In this document: piece after piece, positions 35,895-44,267 of the stretch | Layout: each line of letters starts with the position of its first letter | Position numbering within the stretch: the stretch's first letter is position 1 | Source: Methylobacteriaceae bacterium | Lineage (GTDB): Bacteria; Pseudomonadota; Alphaproteobacteria; Rhizobiales; Beijerinckiaceae | Assembly: GCA_020638195.1 (NCBI GenBank) | Contig: JACKJC010000003.1 | Location: forward strand, 1-64,000 | DNA: 64,000 bases | Direction of reading: 5' to 3' | Made by a program: the position numbers and the translations under genes | Notes under the pieces: generated by a model | Told to the model about the DNA's origin: nothing | Databases searched by the model: none | Seen by the model: only the letters and a program-made list of their open reading frames with translations

Positions 35895-37180
35895 GCCCGG
35901 TCCATGTCGAGCCGCAGGAAATGCGTCGCACAGGAAATGCAGGGATCATAATTGCGCACGGTCTGCTCGCAGCGATGCCGGAGTTGCTCGTCCGGCAGGT
36001 CCAGAAAGGCGCCGGCATAATTCTGGAGATCTTCCTCGATGCAAGCCTGGTTCTGGGAGGTTGGCGGCACGATCTGCGCGTCCAGGATGGTCCCTTCGTC
36101 CGACATTGTATAGCGGTGATAAAGCAACCCGCGCGGCGCCTCCGTCGCCGCGTAGCCCGCGCCAGCGCGCCATTCGAGATCGACAAAGGACCGCTCCGGC
36201 GCTTCGTAGGCGTCGATGATCCGCAGGGCTTCATCTATCGCGTACAGGGTCTCGACAGCGCGTACGACGATACTGCGATAAGGATTGCGGCAAACCGGGC
36301 CTAAGCCCGCGTGCTTCGCGGCGTCCCTGGCGATCGGCGACAGCTTTTCGAAGTTCAGGGCGTAGCGCGCCAGCGGACCGACCAGATAGGTCGAACCGTC
36401 CCGCATGTGGGATCGCAACGCCGTCGATCGCTTCTCGTGCGTCTCGACGAAATGATCGTCGTAATCGCACGCTGCGACGTCGAGCCCGCGATTGGAGACA
36501 ATGCGTCCCTCGTTGAACGGATATTCGGCGGGGTGCGAGAGCGAAACGAACTGGTAGTCACGCTCCCGCTCGGGAAAATCGAACGTCGCCACCCAGCGCA
36601 CGACTTCGGCCGCCAGATCGCGGGCGCGTTTCAGTTTCTCGGCGAGTTCGGCGAATTCCTGCTTCCGCGGCGCACGAAAGAAACCGCCGATACGGACGTT
36701 GATGGGATGAATTTCGCGCCCGCCGAGAAGACGCAGGATTTCATTGCCGGCCTTCTTGATCTCCAACCCGCGCCGGACCTCGTCGCCATGAACGCGCGCC
36801 ATGTCGATGGAGCCTGAAAATCCCAGAAAATCAGGAGCATGCAGCATATGGACGTGCAGCGTGTGCGACTCGATCCACTCGCCGCAATAGAGCAGTCGCC
36901 GCAAGTCCCTGATCGGTCCGTCGATCGTGACGCCGAGCGCATTCTCAAGAGCGTGGACCGCGCTCATCTGATATGCGACTGGACATATGCCGCAGATACG
37001 CGCGACAATGTCGCTCACTTCCATGCCCGCGCGACCGCGCAAAAAGGCCTCGAAGAAGCGCGGCGGCTCGAAGATCGAGAGTTCGGCGCTCTTTACAGCA
37101 CCGTCGCGCACTACGACCTTGAGCCCGCCTTCGCCCTCGACACGCGCGAGATAGTCAGTCTTGATCGTTCTGCGCGCCAT
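35891..37180 (-). CDS. Group 3b-like [NiFe] hydrogenase large (alpha) subunit
   Basis: The catalytic subunit is 429 residues. The N-terminal nickel motif ARICGICPVAYQMSAVHAL lies near 60 and the C-terminal motif NYDPCISCATH near 412-420. Only nine residues follow the final His, a short tail for the protease to remove. This form of motifs, together with the partner genes, fits cytoplasmic NAD(P)-linked group 3b enzymes (hydABGD type). ATG 37180 lies 26 bases inside the small-subunit gene. It interconverts H2 and protons plus reduced pyridine nucleotide, and could recycle H2 made by nitrogenase. Confidence 0.92.
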   Translation of the reverse strand: MARRTIKTDYLARVEGEGGLKVVVRDGAVKSAELSIFEPPRFFEAFLRGRAGMEVSDIVARICGICPVAYQMSAVHALENALGVTIDGPIRDLRRLLYCGEWIESHTLHVHMLHAPDFLGFSGSIDMARVHGDEVRRGLEIKKAGNEILRLLGGREIHPINVRIGGFFRAPRKQEFAELAEKLKRARDLAAEVVRWVATFDFPERERDYQFVSLSHPAEYPFNEGRIVSNRGLDVAACDYDDHFVETHEKRSTALRSHMRDGSTYLVGPLARYALNFEKLSPIARDAAKHAGLGPVCRNPYRSIVVRAVETLYAIDEALRIIDAYEAPERSFVDLEWRAGAGYAATEAPRGLLYHRYTMSDEGTILDAQIVPPTSQNQACIEEDLQNYAGAFLDLPDEQLRHRCEQTVRNYDPCISCATHFLRLDMDRA

Positions 37181-37946
37181 GGCGTTCGCTCTCCTGGCGG
37201 AAGGCTTCGGCATTTGAATTGAAGGTGCTGTAGACACGGGCGATCGCGCCTGCATCCATGCCGAGTTCGGCGAGGCGCGACGACAGGGATGGTGCGTTGG
37301 GCGTCTCCTTCGGCCCGTAACAGCCGTAGCAGCCCCGGTCGTAACTCGGGCACAGCGCGCCGCAACCCGCGTGCGTGACTGGGCCGAGGCACGGCGTCCC
37401 ATGCGCCACCATCACGCAGACATTGCCGGCGATCTTGCACTCGATACATGTCGAATGGGCTGGGGTCGCAGGCTTTCGACCGGCCAGCAGCGAGGCCACG
37501 ACATCGACGAGCTGCGCCTTGGAGATCGGACAGCCCCGCAGTTCGAAATCGACCTTCACGTGATCGGCAATGGCCGTCGAAGTCGCGAGCGTGTCGATAT
37601 AGGCCGGATGCGCGTAGACGATGGATGCGAATTCCCGGACATCGCGGAAATTGCGCAGGGCCTGAATGCCGCCTGCAGTCGCGCAGGCGCCGATGGTGAT
37701 GAGAATCTTCGAGCGCCGCCGCACATCCTGAATGCGCTGCGCGTCGTGCGGCGTCGTCACCGAACCCTCGACGAGGGACACATCGTAGGCGCCCCGGACT
37801 CCGGCGCGCATCGCCTCGGGAAAGTAGGCGATGTCGATTGCCTCGGCGATCGCAAGCAATTCGTCCTCGCAATCGAGCAGGCTCAACTGGCAACCGTCGC
37901 AGGACGCGAATTTCCAGACAGCCAGGCGTGGCTTTTTCGCCGACAT
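37155..37946 (-). CDS. Group 3b-like [NiFe] hydrogenase small (delta) subunit
   Basis: This 263-residue Fe-S subunit has the proximal-cluster start KFASCDGCQLSLLDCED, then TIGACATAGGIQALRNF, LRGCPISKAQLVDVV and distal cluster cysteines in HSTCIECKIAGNVCVM and CLGPVTHAGCGALCPSYDRG. There is no Tat signal, so the enzyme is cytoplasmic. The ATG at 37946 lies two bases beyond the preceding gene's stop. It relays electrons from the NiFe site to the flavin subunit. Confidence 0.92.
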   Translation of the reverse strand: MSAKKPRLAVWKFASCDGCQLSLLDCEDELLAIAEAIDIAYFPEAMRAGVRGAYDVSLVEGSVTTPHDAQRIQDVRRRSKILITIGACATAGGIQALRNFRDVREFASIVYAHPAYIDTLATSTAIADHVKVDFELRGCPISKAQLVDVVASLLAGRKPATPAHSTCIECKIAGNVCVMVAHGTPCLGPVTHAGCGALCPSYDRGCYGCYGPKETPNAPSLSSRLAELGMDAGAIARVYSTFNSNAEAFRQESERHGAQNDQD

Positions 37947-37947
37947 G

Positions 37948-38802
37948 TCAGATCTCCCGCAGCGCCAACAAGGGTCTAATTGCCTCATAGGCGAAGACCG
38001 GGCCGTCGCGGCACACGAAAAAAGGCCCGAACTGGCAGTGCCCGCATTGGCCATAGCCGCATTTCATGTTGCGCTCCATCGACAGATGGATGTCGCTCTC
38101 CCGCATCTCACGCGCGACCAGGGCTTGCGCGACGAAACGCATCATGATCTCCGGCCCGCACGCGAAGGCGGTTGCTTGCTCCGCATCGAATTCCACCTGC
38201 GAGATGAGGTTCGTCACGACGCCGACATGCCCGCGCCAATCGTCGAGCGCGTGGTCGACGGTCGCCTCGACATGTAGATCGAAGCGACCGCGCCAGCCCT
38301 CGAGCTCCCGACGGAAGATAATGGAATCCGGGCTGCGCGCGCCGTAGAGGATCGCAATCTTGCCGTAGCGAGACCGTTCGGCGAGGGCCGCGTAGATCGC
38401 GGGCCGCAACGGCGCCAGCCCGAGGCCGCCTGCTACGAACAGCAGATCCCGCGTCGCCGCCGTCCCGATCGGCCACCCGACGCCGAACGGCCCGCGCACG
38501 CCGATCGCATCGCCCGGCCTGAGGTTGCACAGCGCGCGCGAAACCGGCCCGACGGCGCGCACCGTGTGCGTGAGGCGCCCGGATGCAGGATCGCCGCTGA
38601 TGCTGATGGCGCTCTCGCCAACTCCGAAGGCCGTCAGCATGTTGAACTGGCCGGGCGCGTAACGCACCGGCCCTTCAGGCGTCTCGACGTCGAGCGTGAC
38701 GACGTCGGACGACTCGATGCGTCGCGCCGAGACCCGGCCGACGCACGGAATCGTCCGATCCTCCACGCCGCCCATACTCGCAGTCTCTGACATCGCCATC
38801 AC
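37948..38802 (-). CDS. Hydrogenase FAD/NAD(P)-binding (gamma) subunit
   Basis: A 284-residue ferredoxin-NADP-reductase-type protein. It has an FAD-binding beta-barrel (YAPGQFNMLTAFGVGESAIS), a NAD(P)-binding half (LLFVAGGLGLAPLRPAIYAA; FACGPEIMMRF) and a C-terminal 2Fe-2S site (MKCGYGQCGHCQFGPFFVC). It is equivalent to the gamma subunit of Pyrococcus-type sulfhydrogenases, passing electrons to NAD(P). It overlaps the upstream cyclic-nucleotide-domain gene by four bases. Confidence 0.92.
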   Translation of the reverse strand: MMAMSETASMGGVEDRTIPCVGRVSARRIESSDVVTLDVETPEGPVRYAPGQFNMLTAFGVGESAISISGDPASGRLTHTVRAVGPVSRALCNLRPGDAIGVRGPFGVGWPIGTAATRDLLFVAGGLGLAPLRPAIYAALAERSRYGKIAILYGARSPDSIIFRRELEGWRGRFDLHVEATVDHALDDWRGHVGVVTNLISQVEFDAEQATAFACGPEIMMRFVAQALVAREMRESDIHLSMERNMKCGYGQCGHCQFGPFFVCRDGPVFAYEAIRPLLALREI

Positions 38803-39260
38803 ACTTTGGCGCCGTAGACGTCGAGAAGCTGCAACCGTGTCGCATGCAGGCTCTCGATGGTCCTCGACAGAAAGCGTTGCATCAATTCGTAGCCCAGATC
38901 GTGGTCGTGATCACATTTGTCGCGGAGGCAGAGGCCATCCACGGCCAGCGCCCGCGTCAGCTCCAGCGCCCGCGCGTCGTATGTCCATTTGTAGGGCGGC
39001 GCGATCCAGGACATGCCGAACATTTCACCAGGACCTACGGTCTGGAACGTCATCGCTCCGCGCCCGGGCGCGAACAACTGCAGCGCGACATGCCCGTGCC
39101 GCACCAGATAGAACCGGTCAGCAGGATCGTCCTCCTTGCATATGAATTCGCCGGCCGCGAAGCGCACATTGTTGGCGCAGCCGGTGGCGAGACGCAGGAA
39201 TTCAGGGTTCAGCCCAGCGAAGAAAGGCTGCTCGCCGAGTATGCGTTCAAGCGTTTCCAT
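38799..39260 (-). CDS. Cyclic-nucleotide-binding-fold (Crp-like) protein within the hydrogenase operon
   Basis: This 153-residue protein has a single cNMP-binding-type jelly-roll: FFAGLNPEFLRLATGCANNV, GEFICKEDDPADRFYLVRHG and TVGPGEMFGMSWIAPPYKWT. No helix-turn-helix follows, so it is not a transcription factor. The phosphate-binding cassette reads GMSWIAPPYKWTYDARA, without the usual Glu-x-Ala-Leu pattern, so it may bind another ligand or none. It sits between the beta and gamma subunit genes with overlaps on both sides, implying a stoichiometric subunit or local regulator of the hydrogenase. Confidence 0.88.
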   Translation of the reverse strand: METLERILGEQPFFAGLNPEFLRLATGCANNVRFAAGEFICKEDDPADRFYLVRHGHVALQLFAPGRGAMTFQTVGPGEMFGMSWIAPPYKWTYDARALELTRALAVDGLCLRDKCDHDHDLGYELMQRFLSRTIESLHATRLQLLDVYGAKV

Positions 39261-40383
39261 GCCTCGCCTCCGTCTCGCGCTCGCTCGCCTGGATCGCGCG
39301 GACTTCCTCCGTTATGTCGATGCCGACAGGGCACCAGACAATGCAGCGTCCGCAGCCCACGCAGCCCGAAGTCCCGAACTGGTCGAACCAGCTCGAAAGC
39401 TTGTGCGTCATCCATTGTCGATAGCGCGCCGAAACGCTGGAGCGCACGCCGCCGCCGTGCACGTAGGAAAAATCCATCGTGAAGCACGAGTCCCATCGCC
39501 GTACGCGCGCGGTTCCGCTCCCATCCAGCGCGCTCGCCTCGTCGACACTCGTGCAGAAACATGTCGGGCAAACCATCGTGCAATTGGCGCAGGACAAGCA
39601 TCGGGCGGCGACGTCGTCCCAGCGCGGGTGATCGGGATTGCGCGCCAGAAGCTCGCGGACGTTCCCGACCGGCATTGCGCGGCCCATGTGTTGCGCCGTT
39701 CGCGCCACGACCTCTCGGGCGGCGCGGATGTCTTCGGCCGTCGCTGCGCGTTGTGGCAGGTTGCGGAGAAGCGCTTGGCCCGCCTCGCTGCCCGCACGTG
39801 CGAGAAATCTGTGCTCCCCCTCGAGAATTTCCGTCAACGCGATATCGTAGGCGCCCGACGCTTCCGGCCCGGTTCCCATAGAGACGCAGAAGCAGCCGCC
39901 ATTCGCCGTCCCGCAATCCACCGCCACCAGAAAGGCATTGTCGCGGCGCGCGCGATAATGCCGGTCGACGGTCTCGCCTTCGCCCAGAACCCTGTCCTGA
40001 ACGGCTATGGCGGCGAGTTCACAACCGCGAACGGCGATGAAGGCCGTCTTCTCCTGAGACAATGGTTCGGCGAGCACGCGCGCCGCTGCGCGCTCTCCCT
40101 CGGAGCGCCACAGCCTTTGCACGGGGGCATGGAGAAACCGCTTCCAGGAATGCGGGCCGACTGCATAGCCGAACAGCGCATCGTCGTCTCTCCGGGCAAG
40201 ACGATAATGGCCGGGCGCAGCTTCATCGCTCATGCCTGCCGGCAGATCATCGATGCTCTCGAGATCGTCGTAGACGATTACTCCGTCGCGCGCGACCGGA
40301 CCAATCGTACGACGGCCTTCGGCCCGCAACGATTCGATCAGCGCGTTCAGATCCGCGCATGACAGGATAACGCCGTCATTCAT
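39247..40383 (-). CDS. Hydrogenase iron-sulfur (beta) subunit
   Basis: This 378-residue protein ends with two 4Fe-4S motifs, CLSCANCTMVCPTCFC near 250 and CVGCGRCIVWCPVGID near 345. The N-terminal domain has HSWKRFLHAPVQRLWR and GCELAAIAVQDRVL, typical of HydB/AsrA-like subunits of group 3b hydrogenases. It is the first gene of the leftward operon beta - cNMP-fold - gamma - delta - alpha - protease. It forms the Fe-S relay of the pyridine-nucleotide module. Confidence 0.9.
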   Translation of the reverse strand: MNDGVILSCADLNALIESLRAEGRRTIGPVARDGVIVYDDLESIDDLPAGMSDEAAPGHYRLARRDDDALFGYAVGPHSWKRFLHAPVQRLWRSEGERAAARVLAEPLSQEKTAFIAVRGCELAAIAVQDRVLGEGETVDRHYRARRDNAFLVAVDCGTANGGCFCVSMGTGPEASGAYDIALTEILEGEHRFLARAGSEAGQALLRNLPQRAATAEDIRAAREVVARTAQHMGRAMPVGNVRELLARNPDHPRWDDVAARCLSCANCTMVCPTCFCTSVDEASALDGSGTARVRRWDSCFTMDFSYVHGGGVRSSVSARYRQWMTHKLSSWFDQFGTSGCVGCGRCIVWCPVGIDITEEVRAIQASERETEARHGNA

Positions 40384-40880
40384 GCCTCACTCCAGGCGGT
40401 CGCTCCTTCAATAAACGTCAATTGCGGCGAGACGCTGCCGAAGTCGACGCGTTGAGGCAATCATTTCGCGGCCCCTTCGAGGTTGGGTCGGCGGTCGCGC
40501 GAACTGACGATGGCTCGACAGATCGCAGAAGCAAAGTCATCTGCCCCGCTTCGGCGCATCGCCCCGCGCGCTCGCGCATGGCGCGATCGTCAGGTGTCTG
40601 GAATCGACTGCATTCCACCCGGGCGGTTCGCGAATATTCGCTGTATGGCTCACCAACGCGCATCCGCAGTCGGCTCTCGTTTCACATCGGCGAACGTCGC
40701 ATATTCCCGCGCGCGCCGCATCGTCCTATTTACGCGACGTGTTCGTCGATTTGTCCTTAATCTGCATCAACGCGGGCTGTGGTTTTCAGTTTCGTGAAAT
40801 TGTGACGGCCTTCAGCGCGTATATGGATCGCGCAGCACAAAGGACTGGAAAATTTGCTTCAAGCGCGCTCTGATCTCCCC
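40384..40880. other. Divergent intergenic region between the hydrogenase and N-ATPase operons
   Basis: This must hold promoters for both directions. The only symmetry I noticed is a short TTTCA-N6-TGAAA inverted repeat at about 40784-40799. No sigma-54 element or NifA site was recognised, so neither operon appears to belong to the NifA regulon. Confidence 0.4.
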
Positions 40881-42311
40881 ATGGATCGTCAGATCAAAGA
40901 CGTCGGAGAGGTCGTGGCCGTTCGCGGCGCGGCGATTGATGTCGCCTTTTCAGCGGGCGCCTTGCCTGCGGTCGACGAGGCGCTGACAATCGAGGCGCGC
41001 GACGGTCGCCGCATGCTGGCGGAGGTGCAGGCTCATCTCGACGAGCGGACCGTGCGCGCGCTGGCGCTCGAAAGCACGACAGGCCTCGCACGCGGCGCGC
41101 GGGTCGTTGCGAACGGCGCGCCCGTTCTCGTTCCGGTCGGCGAAGCGACGCTTGGTCGACTTCTCGATGCGACCGGACGGATCGGCGACGGTCGCGGCGA
41201 ACTTCCAGCCGATACGCCCCGTCGGCCGATACATCGCACGCCGCCGGCTCTTGCCGAACAAACCGGGGCATCGAAGATTTTTGCGACTGGCGTGAAGGCG
41301 ATCGATCTGCTGACGCCGATCGCGCAGGGCGGCAAGGCCGCGCTCTTCGGCGGCGCCGGCGTCGGCAAGACCGTGCTGGTGATGGAGTTGATCCATGCCA
41401 TGGCTGAGGATTACAGCGGCGTTTCAATCTTTGCCGGCGTTGGCGAACGCTCGCGCGAAGGGCATGAAATGCTCAACGACATGGCGACATCAAGAGTACT
41501 CGACCGTGCGGTGCTGGTCTACGGCCAGATGAATGAGCCGCCCGGCGCACGGTGGCGTGCGCCCATGACAGCGCTCACGGTCGCCGAGTATTTTCGGGAC
41601 GAGCGGCATATGAACGTCCTGCTGCTGGTCGACAACATCTTCCGCTTCGTGCAGGCGGGCGCGGAAGTGTCCGGGCTGCTCGGCCGTGCCCCGTCACGCG
41701 TGGGATATCAGCCGACGCTGGCGAGCGAGGTCGCCGCGCTTCAGGAGCGCATCGCTTCCGTCGGCGCCGCCTCCATCACCGCGATCGAAGCAGTTTACGT
41801 CCCGGCCGATGATTTCACCGATCCTGCGGTCACGACCATCTCGACGCATGTCGACAGCATGGTCGTGCTGTCGCGCGCCATGGCGGCCGAAGGCATGTAT
41901 CCGGCCATCGACCCGATTTCATCCTCTTCGGTCCTGCTCGATCCGCTCGTGGTCGGCGAGGAGCATGTGCGGGTGGCCACGGAAACACGGCGCGCGATCG
42001 CGCACTTCCAGGAATTGCGCGATGTCATCTCGCTCCTCGGCGTCGAGGAGCTGAGCGCGGAGGATCGACGCCTCGTTTCGCGCGCGCGTCGCTTGCAGCG
42101 TTTCCTTACGCAACCCTTCGTCGTCACCGAAGCCTTCACCGGGATGAAGGGCCGGTCGGTCGCCACCGCCGACACGATCGCCGGCTGCAGGGCGATCCTG
42201 AACGGGGAATGCGACGACTGGAACGAGAGCTCGCTCTATATGGTCGGCGATATCGAGGAGGCGCGCGCAAAGGAGCGCGACTCGCGCACGAAAACGAGGG
42301 TTCCGGCATGA
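40881..42311 (+). CDS. atpD: N-type ATPase catalytic beta subunit AtpD
   Basis: This 476-residue F1-beta homologue has Walker A GGAGVGKTVL near 165, the catalytic GERSREGHE segment, LLLVDNIFRF (Walker B) and a DELSEED-like region reading LGVEELSAEDR. Gene order (beta first, then epsilon) and divergence from housekeeping beta subunits mark the N-ATPase family. ATG 40881 is chosen because the family N-terminus (GEVVAVRGAAIDV) follows soon after; a TTG at 40854 is less likely. Confidence 0.93.
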   Translation: MDRQIKDVGEVVAVRGAAIDVAFSAGALPAVDEALTIEARDGRRMLAEVQAHLDERTVRALALESTTGLARGARVVANGAPVLVPVGEATLGRLLDATGRIGDGRGELPADTPRRPIHRTPPALAEQTGASKIFATGVKAIDLLTPIAQGGKAALFGGAGVGKTVLVMELIHAMAEDYSGVSIFAGVGERSREGHEMLNDMATSRVLDRAVLVYGQMNEPPGARWRAPMTALTVAEYFRDERHMNVLLLVDNIFRFVQAGAEVSGLLGRAPSRVGYQPTLASEVAALQERIASVGAASITAIEAVYVPADDFTDPAVTTISTHVDSMVVLSRAMAAEGMYPAIDPISSSSVLLDPLVVGEEHVRVATETRRAIAHFQELRDVISLLGVEELSAEDRRLVSRARRLQRFLTQPFVVTEAFTGMKGRSVATADTIAGCRAILNGECDDWNESSLYMVGDIEEARAKERDSRTKTRVPA

Positions 42312-42745
42312 GCGCGCTTCGTCTGCGGATTGCAACGCCCTCGGCCATTCTGGTCGAAACGGATGATGCGCGCTCGATTCGGGCGGAGGACTTCAGCGGT
42401 GGGTTCGGTCTGATGCCGGGGCATGCGGATATGCTCACCGTTCTGACCGATTGCGTCGTGCGCTGGCGCGACGGGTCCGACCGTGAATTCTACTGCGCCG
42501 TGCGCTCCGGCGTGCTGACGGTCGACGGCGGCGCTCGCGTCGAGATCGCCTGTCGTCAGGGAATGGCCGGCGACGATCTGCCCAGATTGCGCGCGCGTGT
42601 CGTAGCCATGCGCGAGGAGGAGGCCGAGGCCGGCCGTCGCGTCAACGTCGAGCAGACCCGGCTCCGTGCACGCGCAGTGCGCCAGCTGATGCGCTACCTT
42701 CACCCGACCGCGGACGCTGCGCCACCGCCGGAGGCAGGTCCGTGA
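42308..42745 (+). CDS. atpC: N-type ATPase epsilon subunit AtpC
   Basis: A 145-residue epsilon-like subunit with the beta-sandwich start LRLRIATPSAILVETDDARS, then GGFGLMPGHADMLTVL and GVLTVDGGARVEIACRQG, and a helical C-terminus. It overlaps atpD by four bases (ATGA) and atpQ by four bases. Confidence 0.9.
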   Translation: MSALRLRIATPSAILVETDDARSIRAEDFSGGFGLMPGHADMLTVLTDCVVRWRDGSDREFYCAVRSGVLTVDGGARVEIACRQGMAGDDLPRLRARVVAMREEEAEAGRRVNVEQTRLRARAVRQLMRYLHPTADAAPPPEAGP

Positions 42746-43035
42746 GCGCGCCGCACGAGGAGGCACACGACAAACTCGCCGACGCCGCCGTTCGCGCGGC
42801 CGAACGGCTCGAAGAGGGCAAACGCCATCCAGAGCCCTCGCTCGGCGCGCGTCTCGGCCAGATCGGAATTCTGGGCTGGACAACCATCGTTCCGATTCTC
42901 GTCGGCCTCATGCTCGGCCGCTGGCTGGACCGCGTCTTCGGCGCCCGAATCATGTTCGCCGCCGCGTTTCTTTTCGTGGGCGCGGCGGTCGGTCTGTGGG
43001 CGGCCTGGCGATGGATGCAACGGACGACGCCATGA
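42742..43035 (+). CDS. atpQ: N-type ATPase AtpI-like membrane protein AtpQ
   Basis: A 97-residue protein with an N-terminal Glu/Ala-rich soluble helix and two transmembrane segments (ILGWTTIVPILVGLMLGRWL; IMFAAAFLFVGAAVGLWAA). Position three in the operon and this topology fit AtpQ (AtpI type), thought to help assemble the c-ring. The start is GTG, overlapping the atpC stop. Confidence 0.87.
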   Translation: MSAPHEEAHDKLADAAVRAAERLEEGKRHPEPSLGARLGQIGILGWTTIVPILVGLMLGRWLDRVFGARIMFAAAFLFVGAAVGLWAAWRWMQRTTP

Positions 43036-43316
43036 TCGAACATCTTCGCGGCAATCTCCCGGAACAGGCGGCGATCGGCGTCGCTGTCGGGCTGGTTTGC
43101 GGCCTCGTCTATTTCGGCCTGCTCTGGCGCAACGCCCAGCTGTTCGTCGACGGGCGCGCGGCGGCCGCCGCCGCAATGCAGATCGGGCGGCTCGTCGCCG
43201 CAGCATTCATCCTCTACGCCGTTGCGCATCTCGGCGGCGTCGCGCTGATCGGCGCGCTGGCGGGCATTGTTCTGGCGCGCGAGATTCTGACGCGGCGATG
43301 GGGGCCTGAGCGATGA
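43032..43316 (+). CDS. atpR: N-type ATPase accessory membrane protein AtpR
   Basis: A 94-residue protein with three hydrophobic segments (IGVAVGLVCGLVYFGLLWRN; IGRLVAAAFILYAVAHLGGV; ALIGALAGIVLAREIL). AtpR is found only in N-ATPase operons and carries conserved Arg residues predicted to contact the c subunit. ATG 43032 overlaps the atpQ stop; ATG 43011 is also possible. Confidence 0.85.
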   Translation: MIEHLRGNLPEQAAIGVAVGLVCGLVYFGLLWRNAQLFVDGRAAAAAAMQIGRLVAAAFILYAVAHLGGVALIGALAGIVLAREILTRRWGPER

Positions 43317-44023
43317 TCCGCTCGCCGCTCATGCTCGAGCCGTTGTTTCACGTCGGGACCGTCCCGGTCACGGCTCCCGTTCTCGTCGCCTCCGCGATCG
43401 TGCTCTCGCTCGGCGCGGGCGCGCGGCTTGCAAGCCGGCGCTTTGCTTTGCGGCCGTCGCGACTGCAAGCGACGATCGAACTGTTCGTCGCCGCGGTCGA
43501 CGAGCAGATCAAGGGCGTGATGCAGGCGGATCCCGCGCCCTATCGCGCATTGATCGGCACGATCTTCCTCTTCGTCCTCGCCGCCAATTGGACGTCGCTG
43601 ATCCCCGGCGTCGATCCCCCTACCGCGCGCCTCGAAACGGACGCAGCACTTGCCTTCATCGTCGTCTGCGCGACGATCGGTCTCGGCGTCCGCGCGCGCG
43701 GCCTACGCGGCTATCTCGCCACATTCGCCGAGCCGAGCTGGGCGATGATCCCCCTCAATGTCGTCGAACAGATCACCCGCGCCTTTTCCCTCGTCATCCG
43801 CCTTTTCGGTAACGTGATGAGCGGCGTTTTCGTCGTCGGTATTGTCTTGTCGCTGGCGGGATTGCTCGTGCCGATCCCTCTCATGGCGCTCGATCTTCTG
43901 ACGGGCGCCGTACAGGCCTACATTTTCGCGGTCCTGGCGACTGTCTTCATCGGCGCGGCAGTCGGCGAAGGCGGCGGCCAGCGCGCGTCCACCCCGAACG
44001 GAGACGGGAATGAACAACATTGA
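43313..44023 (+). CDS. atpB: N-type ATPase subunit a (AtpB)
   Basis: A 236-residue polytopic membrane protein forming the ion half-channels. The essential Arg region reads VEQITRAFSLVIRLFGNVMS, and the last helices contain TGAVQAYIFAVLATVFIGAA. The N-terminus overlaps atpR and the C-terminal end overlaps atpE by 14 bases. Confidence 0.93.
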   Translation: MIRSPLMLEPLFHVGTVPVTAPVLVASAIVLSLGAGARLASRRFALRPSRLQATIELFVAAVDEQIKGVMQADPAPYRALIGTIFLFVLAANWTSLIPGVDPPTARLETDAALAFIVVCATIGLGVRARGLRGYLATFAEPSWAMIPLNVVEQITRAFSLVIRLFGNVMSGVFVVGIVLSLAGLLVPIPLMALDLLTGAVQAYIFAVLATVFIGAAVGEGGGQRASTPNGDGNEQH

Positions 44024-44255
44024 AATTGTCAGCATCATAGCAGCGGCCTTCTCGGTCGGCATGGGCGCGATTGGTCCAGCGCTCGCGGAAGGCCGCGCGG
44101 TTGCAGCGGCCATGGACGCGATCGCGCGTCAACCGGAGGCGGCGGGAACCTTGTCGCGCACATTGTTCGTCGGGCTTGCGATGATCGAAACGACAGCGAT
44201 CTATTCCCTGGTCATCGCTCTTCTCGTTCTGTTCGCCAACCCGTTCGTGAAGTAA
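44010..44255 (+). CDS. atpE: N-type ATPase rotor subunit c (AtpE)
   Basis: An 81-residue two-helix hairpin. Helix 1 contains GPALAEGRAVAAAMDAIARQ, the loop is the usual RQPEA, and helix 2 has GLAMIETTAIYSLVIALLVL. The ion-binding Glu is in IETT, with Thr after it. A second carboxylate, the Glu of ALAEG in helix 1, aligns where Na+-type rings have Gln. This two-carboxylate site is characteristic of N-ATPases and has been read as Na+ binding, although proton transport is also argued. Confidence 0.93.
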   Translation: MNNIEIVSIIAAAFSVGMGAIGPALAEGRAVAAAMDAIARQPEAAGTLSRTLFVGLAMIETTAIYSLVIALLVLFANPFVK

Positions 44256-44267
44256 GCGACGTCCTCC

